From Cohnella caldifontis (GTDB taxonomy: Bacteria > Bacillota > Bacilli > Paenibacillales > Paenibacillaceae), in contig NZ_JAQZSJ010000005.1 of NCBI RefSeq assembly GCF_029360585.1, forward strand, positions 1-64,000: a stretch of DNA of 64,000 bases, in the 5' to 3' direction. Each line of letters starts with the position of its first letter. The first letter of the stretch is position 1. Positions 59,058 to 64,000 of this stretch are shown here, in pieces. The position numbers and the translations under genes were made by a program. Under the pieces are notes generated by a model. That model made no database searches. It saw nothing but the letters and a program-made list of their open reading frames with translations, and was not told where the DNA came from.

Positions 59058-60011
59058 ATGCAACCATTGGGAGACGAGCTTCGGCAATGGTCCCGTGCGG
59101 CCGCCCGTATTCCCGGCACGGAACAGTTAGCCCAGCAGGTGTTGAACGGTTCGGTGGCCGCCGGGCTGAAGGAAGCGTATCCGGGGCTGGACGACCGGAC
59201 GCTGCGTTTCAACCTGAACCGTCTGTACCAGGCCGAGCGGGAGAGCGCCAATTGCCGGAACTGCCCGGGATTGGACCAGTGCCCGAACGACCTGCAGGGG
59301 CACTTCACCCGGATTTCCTGCGCGGAAATGGGCGGCCGCTGGCAAGCGTTCGATCACAAGGTTCCCTGCGCGTTGTGGACCGCGTACGAGCAGCAGCAAC
59401 AGCTGCGGAACCGCATCACCAGCTTTTATGTCGACGAGTCTGTCCTCAAGGATGCGTACGCCGAGCAGGAAATGATGGAAGCGGACCGGACCCGCGCCCC
59501 CGCCGTGATGCAGATTTTAGCCTACGTGGACCGCGCGAAACGGGAGGGGCTGCAGAAGGACGGACTTTATTTGATGGGCAGCTTCGGCACCGGCAAGACG
59601 TTTTTGGCCGGGTACCTGCTGCACAAGCTGGCCAAAGAAGGCTTCTCCGGCGTCATCGTCTACATGCCCGACTTCGTGGAGGACGCCAAGGCGCTGATGT
59701 ATGAGCCTCAGAAGCTTAAAGAGACGATCTCCCTCATGAAGGAAACGGATCTGCTCGTCTTCGACGACATCGGAGCGGAAAATCTGACCCCTTGGGTCCG
59801 GGACCACGTGCTGGGCTCGATCCTGAACCACCGGATGAACCGGAAGCCCACCTTCTATACGTCCAACCACGACTTGGCCGAGTTGGAGAAACACTTCAGC
59901 TTTACGCATAAAGACGGAGAAGAATCGCATAAAGGGCAGCGCCTCATGGACCGGATCCGGCCGTTCGTGGAAGTTGTCCACGTGCGGGGGCGGAACCAGC
60001 GGGGCGGCTGA
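59058..60011 (+). CDS. dnaI: Primosomal helicase loader DnaI
   Basis: The 317-aa AAA+ ATPase loads the DnaC-type replicative helicase. An N-terminal helicase-binding domain with zinc cysteines (NCRNCPGLDQC, about residues 64-75, and later cysteines) precedes the ATPase domain. Walker A is GSFGTGKT near residue 178, Walker B LLVFDDIG near residue 233, and sensor region TSNHDL near residue 271. GAAAGGAACG precedes the ATG. In Bacillus thrS lies downstream of dnaI; here the palindrome array follows. Confidence 0.95.
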   Translation: MQPLGDELRQWSRAAARIPGTEQLAQQVLNGSVAAGLKEAYPGLDDRTLRFNLNRLYQAERESANCRNCPGLDQCPNDLQGHFTRISCAEMGGRWQAFDHKVPCALWTAYEQQQQLRNRITSFYVDESVLKDAYAEQEMMEADRTRAPAVMQILAYVDRAKREGLQKDGLYLMGSFGTGKTFLAGYLLHKLAKEGFSGVIVYMPDFVEDAKALMYEPQKLKETISLMKETDLLVFDDIGAENLTPWVRDHVLGSILNHRMNRKPTFYTSNHDLAELEKHFSFTHKDGEESHKGQRLMDRIRPFVEVVHVRGRNQRGG

Positions 60012-60102
60012 GCGGGAAATGAAGCTGCGTTCGTTGTGGCAGGCGCGACTGCTGCTTCGTTCAATTTGGCGGATGGAGCCCAATCGTAAGAGATGCTAGG
60101 AG
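60012..60102. other. Gap between dnaI and array B
   Basis: No gene or clear terminator for dnaBI is seen in this stretch. Confidence 0.4.
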
Positions 60103-60439
60103 CATGAAGCCGGTGAGACCGACTTCATGATGTCCACCGTCGCAATTCACGATGGATTAAGCTTGTGAGGCAGGCTTAACGGTCCTCCGCGCTACGATTC
60201 CGGAGCGTTTAAGCTCGCGAGACGGGCTTAACGGTCCTCCGCGCTACGATTCGGGAGCGTTTAAGCCTGCGAGACAGGCTTAACGCTCCCCGGCTCCGCG
60301 ATTCCGGTAGGAATAAGCCTACGAGACAGGCTTAACGCTCCCCGGCTCCACGATTCCGGAGCGTTTAAGCTCGCGAGACGGGTTTAACGCTCCCCGGCTC
60401 CGCGATTCCGGAGCGTTTAAGCCTGCGAGACGGGCTTAA
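60103..60439. repeat. 52-bp-period palindrome array (array B), seven units
   Basis: Hairpin centres at 60116, 60168, 60220, 60272, 60324, 60376 and 60428 are exactly 52 bp apart. The last six are 23-nt elements of the form TTAAGCYYG-N5-CRGGCTTAA; the first is diverged (CATGAAGCCGG...CCGACTTCATG). The 5-nt loop is CGAGA or close to it in all copies. Several stem changes keep pairing through G-U wobbles, hinting at an RNA structure. Spacers contain CGCTCC...GGAGCG, able to form a second hairpin. Array A has the same period. Confidence 0.92.
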
Positions 60440-60510
60440 CGCTCCCCGGCTTCGCGATTCCCGAGGGAATCGCGCCGCTTGGGGGCGGCTTTCCCTATGG
60501 CTGGATCCAT
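60440..60510. other. Spacer between array B and RNA candidate
   Basis: It holds one further perfect hairpin CGCGATTCC-CGAG-GGAATCGCG (60453-60474). No gene is visible. Confidence 0.6.
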
Positions 60511-60640
60511 AACAGGTCACTGTTTGATAAACAAGTTGAGACCGCGGGCGATTATCGCTCTCACGAACAGAACCGTCAGGGTGCGAGGAGTTAAACCGGC
60601 GAGACCGACTTAACCCCTCGAATCCCCGACGGTTTTTTTT
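60511..60640 (+). ncRNA. Candidate structured small RNA after array B
   Basis: An outer stem CTGTTTG (60520-60526) / CGAACAG (60564-60570) encloses AAGTTG and a small hairpin GCGA-TTA-TCGC. A terminator whose arm starts CCGTCAGGG follows. The same design lies after array A. CTGTT can instead pair with AACAG at 60511-60515, so two alternative folds are possible. The terminator stem contains another CGAGA-loop hairpin (centre 60602). No promoter was fixed. It does not reach the sulfate operon, which has its own promoter. Confidence 0.45.
60572..60640 (+). terminator. Rho-independent terminator
   Basis: CCGTCAGGG/CCCCGACGG with an inner 15-bp imperfect stem (GAGGAGTTAA... / ...TTAACCCCTC) is followed by eight T residues. 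Confidence 0.85.
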
Positions 60641-60687
60641 CAATTAACGTTTATGATTAAAATCATCAATAATTCTTATAACACATA

Positions 60688-60717
60688 TTGACATCTGGCT
60701 GGACCATCGGTTATCAT
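60688..60717 (+). promoter_or_regulatory. Sigma-A promoter of the sulfate operon
   Basis: A consensus TTGACA, 18 bp, TATCAT, 115 bp upstream of the binding-protein gene. Confidence 0.85.
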
Positions 60718-60725
60718 CTCCTCAA

Positions 60726-60749
60726 TACCTACTAAACAGGTAGGAATAA
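60726..60749 (+). promoter_or_regulatory. CymR-like inverted repeat
   Basis: CCTAC (60728-60732) and GTAGG (60740-60744) form an inverted repeat within ATACC...GGAATAA, just downstream of the -10. Placement fits an operator for the cysteine-metabolism repressor CymR (Rrf2 family), whose sites end in GGAAT-like bases. The match is by memory of the motif, so it is tentative. Confidence 0.45.
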
Positions 60750-60831
60750 CCTGCTTTAACGACCGGACCACCGGAGAGCGGCATGGATTCCTTCCCTGCA
60801 ATAACCAAAAAATTGAGGGGTGCTCTCCATC

Positions 60832-61947
60832 ATGAACAATTGGAAATCCATTCGTATTCTCCTGGTTTCGGCATTGATATTGACGGTGCTAGCGGCTTGC
60901 GGCTCGAAGAAAGAAGAAACTTCCGCCGGTTCTTCCGCCAGCCCTTCGCCCAGTTCTTCGGCAAGCGAGGAAAGCGGCGCTGCCGCCAGCGGCAGCCCGG
61001 CGAAAGTTCCGGATCCGATCGAGCTGCTGAACGTCTCCTATGACCCTACGCGCGAGTTGTACGAAGAATTCAACAAAAGCTTCGCGGAGTACTGGAAGCA
61101 GCAGACCGGCGGCACGATCACGGTCAAGCAATCCCACGGAGGCTCGGGCAAGCAAAGCCGCGCCGTCATCGACGGCCTGCAGGCGGACGTGGTGACGCTG
61201 GCGCTGGCGTACGACATCGACGCGATCGCCGGGAAAGGCCTTCTCAAGCCGGATTGGCAGCAATCGTTCGAAAGCAACAGCACGCCGTATACGTCCACGA
61301 TCGTCTTCCTAGTGCGCAAAGGCAATCCGAAAGGAATCAAGGATTGGAACGACCTCATCAAGGACGGCGTTCAAGTCATCACCCCGAATCCGAAAACGTC
61401 GGGCGGGGCCCGCTGGAACTACCTCGCGGCGTGGGGATACGCCGCCCAGCAGAACGGCAACGACGAGGCGAAGATCAAGGAATTCATGACGAAGCTGTTC
61501 AAAAACGTCCCGGTTCTCGACTCCGGCGCTAGGGATGCGACGAACACGTTCGTGCAGCGCAAAATCGGGGACGTCCTGCTGGCTTGGGAGAACGAAGCGT
61601 ACTTGGCCTTGAAGGAGTTCGGAGACGAGTACGAGATCGTCACGCCTTCGCTCAGCGTCCTGGCGGAACCTCCGGTCGCCGTCGTCGACAAGGTCGTCGA
61701 CAAGAGAGGAACCCGGGAAGCCGCCGAGGCCTACCTGAAATACTTGTATACCGAGCAAGGCCAGGAGATCGCCGCGAAGAATTTCTACCGTCCCCGCCTG
61801 CAAGCCGTGGCCGACAAATACAAGGATCAATTCCCGCAACTGAAGCTGCTCACGATCGACCAAGATTTCGGGGGCTGGCAGGAAGCGCAGAAAAAGCATT
61901 TCGCGGACGGCGGCCTGTTCGACCAAATCTATACGCCGGGGTCCTGA
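60832..61947 (+). CDS. Sulfate ABC transporter substrate-binding lipoprotein
   Basis: The 371-aa lipoprotein captures sulfate outside the membrane for CysT/CysW. The lipobox LAAC is near residue 22 and is followed by a Ser/Ala/Pro-rich linker. The binding domain has family motifs [16 protein letters not shown] near residue 66, [17 protein letters not shown] near residue 100, and [21 protein letters not shown] near residue 185. ATG after GAGGGGTG; a GTG four codons earlier is possible. It heads the operon with cysT, cysW and yezD. Confidence 0.95.
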   Translation: MNNWKSIRILLVSALILTVLAACGSKKEETSAGSSASPSPSSSASEESGAAASGSPAKVPDPIELLNVSYDPTRELYEEFNKSFAEYWKQQTGGTITVKQSHGGSGKQSRAVIDGLQADVVTLALAYDIDAIAGKGLLKPDWQQSFESNSTPYTSTIVFLVRKGNPKGIKDWNDLIKDGVQVITPNPKTSGGARWNYLAAWGYAAQQNGNDEAKIKEFMTKLFKNVPVLDSGARDATNTFVQRKIGDVLLAWENEAYLALKEFGDEYEIVTPSLSVLAEPPVAVVDKVVDKRGTREAAEAYLKYLYTEQGQEIAAKNFYRPRLQAVADKYKDQFPQLKLLTIDQDFGGWQEAQKKHFADGGLFDQIYTPGS

Positions 61948-61981
61948 CGACAGGAACGGCTGAAGGAGCCTTTGCCCGGAA

Positions 61982-62818
61982 ATGGCACAAACGACAAAAA
62001 CGAAACGACTGCTGCCGGGATTTCGTCTCACGATGGGATTTTCGATTCTCTACCTGAGCCTGATCGTGCTCATTCCCCTGGCCGCGCTGGCGGCGAAATC
62101 CGCCAGCCTGCCGGCCGGGATGTGGTGGGAGACGGTCACGGCGCCGAGAATTCTCGCTTCCTATAAGCTGAGCCTGATGACTTCGTTCTTCGCCGCGGCG
62201 GCGAACTTGTTCATCGGCCTGCTGCTCGCCTGGGTGCTGGTGCGATACCGGTTTCCCGGAAGACGGATAATCGACGGGCTGATCGACCTGCCGTTCGCTC
62301 TGCCCACCGCGGTAGCCGGCATCGCGCTGACCACGATCTACGCGCCGAACGGCTGGATCGGCCGGCTGCTGGCGCCGCTCGGGGTCAAAATCGCCTATTC
62401 GCCGCTCGGCATCACGCTAGCCCTCGTCTTCATCGGCCTCCCGTTCGTCGTCCGGACCGTGCAGCCGGTGCTGCAGGACCTGGAGGCGGACATGGAGGAG
62501 GCGGCCGTCATGCTCGGCGCTTACCGGCGGAAAATCTTTTTTCGGGTCATCTTGCCGGAACTCGTTCCGGCGATGCTCACGGGGTTCGCGCTTGCCTTCG
62601 CCAGGGGCATCGGGGAATATGGCTCGGTCGTGTTCATCTCCGGCAACATGCCCATGAAAACGGAGATCGCGCCGCTGCTTATCATCACGAAGTTAGAGCA
62701 ATACGAGTACGGCCAGGCGGCGGCTATCGCCGTCGTCCTGCTCCTGATTTCGTTCCTGCTCCTGCTGGTCATCAATCTGCTGCAGCGGCGGGCCGGCCGC
62801 CGGCTGCACGCGGCTTAA
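61982..62818 (+). CDS. cysT: Sulfate ABC transporter permease CysT
   Basis: The 278-aa membrane permease has six transmembrane helices. The [15 protein letters not shown] block is near residue 100, the ATPase-contact [21 protein letters not shown] loop near residue 170, and [19 protein letters not shown] near residue 210 is typical of CysT. The ATP-binding subunit CysA is not in the window and may be elsewhere. cysW follows within 13 bp. Confidence 0.95.
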   Translation: MAQTTKTKRLLPGFRLTMGFSILYLSLIVLIPLAALAAKSASLPAGMWWETVTAPRILASYKLSLMTSFFAAAANLFIGLLLAWVLVRYRFPGRRIIDGLIDLPFALPTAVAGIALTTIYAPNGWIGRLLAPLGVKIAYSPLGITLALVFIGLPFVVRTVQPVLQDLEADMEEAAVMLGAYRRKIFFRVILPELVPAMLTGFALAFARGIGEYGSVVFISGNMPMKTEIAPLLIITKLEQYEYGQAAAIAVVLLLISFLLLLVINLLQRRAGRRLHAA

Positions 62819-62830
62819 GGGGGGGACGTC

Positions 62831-63697
62831 ATGGCGGCAACCATCGACCAGACGCTGCCCGAGAATAAGCCCATGCGGACGCCCCGGCATTTGACGGAGT
62901 CGGGCGCCGTACGCGCCTTGCTGATCGGCGTTGCCTTGCTGCTCGTCGGCGCGATCATCCTGCTGCCTTTGGCGACGGTGATTACGCAAGCGTTCAGCAA
63001 AGGATGGGACGCCTACGCCGCCGCGCTCAGAGACCCCGACGCGCTGGCTGCGCTGCGTCTCACCTTGATCACCGCGGCGATCGCCGTACCGCTCAATACT
63101 CTGTTCGGGCTGGCGGCCGCGTGGGCGATCACGAAGTTCAAGTTCCGGGGAAAGCAGTTGCTTGTCACGCTGATAGACCTTCCATTCGCGGTTTCTCCCG
63201 TGATCAGCGGATTGATCTACGTGCTGTTGTTCGGCGCGCAGGGCCTGCTGGGTCCTTGGCTGCAGGAGCATAACGTCTCGATCATTTTCGCGACGCCCGG
63301 CATCGTCCTGGCCACGATGTTCGTGACGTTCCCGTTCGTGGCCCGCGAGCTGCTGCCCCTGATGGAGGAGCAGGGCGTCCAGGACGAGGAGGCTGCCGTC
63401 ACCCTTGGCGCGCGGGGATTCCGGGTGTTTTTCAAGGTGACGCTGCCGAACGTCAAATGGGGACTGCTGTACGGCATGATCCTCTGCAACGCCCGGGCCA
63501 TGGGGGAGTTCGGCGCCGTGTCGGTCGTCTCCGGCCATATCCGGGGCGAGACGAACACGCTGCCGCTCCATATCGAAATTCTGTACAACGAATACAAGTT
63601 TTCCGCGGCATTCGCCGTCGCCTCGCTGCTCATGCTGCTGGCCGTCGTAACGCTGATCGTGAAGTCCGTCGTGGAGAGCCGAATCCATCGGAACTAG
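62831..63697 (+). CDS. cysW: Sulfate ABC transporter permease CysW
   Basis: The 288-aa second permease subunit has six helices, with DLPFAVSPVISGLIYVLLFG near residue 118, the EEAAVTLGARGFRVFFKVTLP coupling loop near residue 185, and RAMGEFGAVSVVSGHIRGETNTLPL near residue 222, diagnostic for CysW. The N-terminal 30 residues are hydrophilic. RBS AAGGGGGGGACG before the ATG. Confidence 0.95.
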   Translation: MAATIDQTLPENKPMRTPRHLTESGAVRALLIGVALLLVGAIILLPLATVITQAFSKGWDAYAAALRDPDALAALRLTLITAAIAVPLNTLFGLAAAWAITKFKFRGKQLLVTLIDLPFAVSPVISGLIYVLLFGAQGLLGPWLQEHNVSIIFATPGIVLATMFVTFPFVARELLPLMEEQGVQDEEAAVTLGARGFRVFFKVTLPNVKWGLLYGMILCNARAMGEFGAVSVVSGHIRGETNTLPLHIEILYNEYKFSAAFAVASLLMLLAVVTLIVKSVVESRIHRN

Positions 63698-63725
63698 CAA
63701 GGAACCTTGAGGGAGGGGAATCCGG

Positions 63726-63935
63726 ATGACGAAGCCGGTGCAATGGAACGAAGAGTGGAATGAAAGAATCCGGGAGGCCGTGGAAGGGTTGGCTTACGGC
63801 ACGGTGCAGATCGTCGTGCACGACGGCCGGATCGTCCAGATCGAACGGACGGAGAAGTTTCGGTACGAAGGCGCCAAGGATAGCCGCGTCTCCGCGGCCT
63901 CGTCCCCCAAGCCGAACGGCACGGCTTCCCTCTAG
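63726..63935 (+). CDS. YezD family protein (DUF2292)
   Basis: The 69-aa small protein has the YezD core GLAYGTVQIVVHDGRIVQIERTEKFR (positions about 22-47), followed by a Ser/Pro-rich tail. YezD-type genes often lie beside sulfate or sulfonate uptake genes, as here, but their function is not known. GAGGGGAATCCGG precedes the ATG. It is the last gene before the operon terminator. Confidence 0.9.
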   Translation: MTKPVQWNEEWNERIREAVEGLAYGTVQIVVHDGRIVQIERTEKFRYEGAKDSRVSAASSPKPNGTASL

Positions 63936-63956
63936 TAAGTCCCGCCAAGTGAAAAT

Positions 63957-64000
63957 AAAACGCACCCCGATCGCCGTCCTTCGGCGCCGGGGTGCGTTTT
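63957..64000 (+). terminator. Rho-independent terminator of the sulfate operon
   Basis: A long stem AAAACGCACCCCG...CGGGGTGCGTTTT ends at the window edge in TTTT. Confidence 0.88.

Overview
The window looks like chromosomal DNA of a GC-rich, endospore-forming member of the Paenibacillaceae (Cohnella- or Paenibacillus-like). Sporulation and spore genes (ylbJ, an alpha/beta SASP, gerQ, cwlJ, a YheC/YheD-type protein, sda), low-GC-Gram-positive housekeeping genes (T-box-controlled trpS, dnaB-dnaI, nadK, hemQ, ctaA/ctaB, yumC, yuzB/yutI/yutJ) and Bacillus-type Shine-Dalgarno sites support this. Menaquinone appears to be made by the futalosine route (mqnE, plus a UbiD-family decarboxylase). No rRNA, tRNA, IS element, phage gene or CRISPR array was seen.

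Layout. 1-666 is non-coding: a 52-bp-period palindrome array (cut by the window edge), a candidate small RNA ending in a terminator, and degenerate inverted repeats. 667-9030 carries nadK and ylbJ, a truncated haemoglobin, a DUF2225 protein, an M3 oligopeptidase, T-box-trpS and a sigma-G-type SASP gene. 9219-13410 holds yfhP, gerQ-cwlJ, and ctaB-sco for cytochrome oxidase assembly. 13475-27722 is a mixed housekeeping stretch: toprim protein, MFS transporter, CvpA-transglutaminase protein, class B PBP, HAD hydrolase, ThuA-like protein, MurJ-like flippase, DUF2515 protein, lipoprotein, thioredoxin and a secreted helical protein. 27902-43929 is rich in haem, redox and Fe-S functions: ctaA, a UbiD-family gene, yutI/yuzB/yutJ, mqnE, an IscA-type protein, ferredoxin-NADP reductase, a type II NADH dehydrogenase with a Rex-like operator, and hemQ. 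It also contains sda preceded by DnaA-box-like sites.

43950-56432 is the most unusual part. A Gram-positive Pel exopolysaccharide operon runs on the + strand: an epimerase-PelD fusion, PelE, a PelA-type deacetylase, PelF and PelG. PelG is fused in frame to a CotH-type kinase domain. The fusion is followed directly by a VTC-domain gene that seems to start at ATT, and by a DUF4956 membrane protein. A DUF4832 secreted protein is divergent. Tight spacing or overlap suggests one transcriptional unit that couples c-di-GMP-controlled polysaccharide synthesis and export to an extracytoplasmic kinase-like and polyphosphate-polymerase-like module.

56449-64000 contains a secreted stalk-domain protein, the primosomal pair dnaB-dnaI, a second 52-bp-period palindrome array with its own terminated RNA candidate, and a sulfate uptake operon (binding protein, cysT, cysW, yezD) with a strong promoter and a CymR-like inverted repeat. 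The two palindrome arrays share unit length and hairpin design, and each is followed by a similar structured RNA. This parallel is the second main observation of the window.
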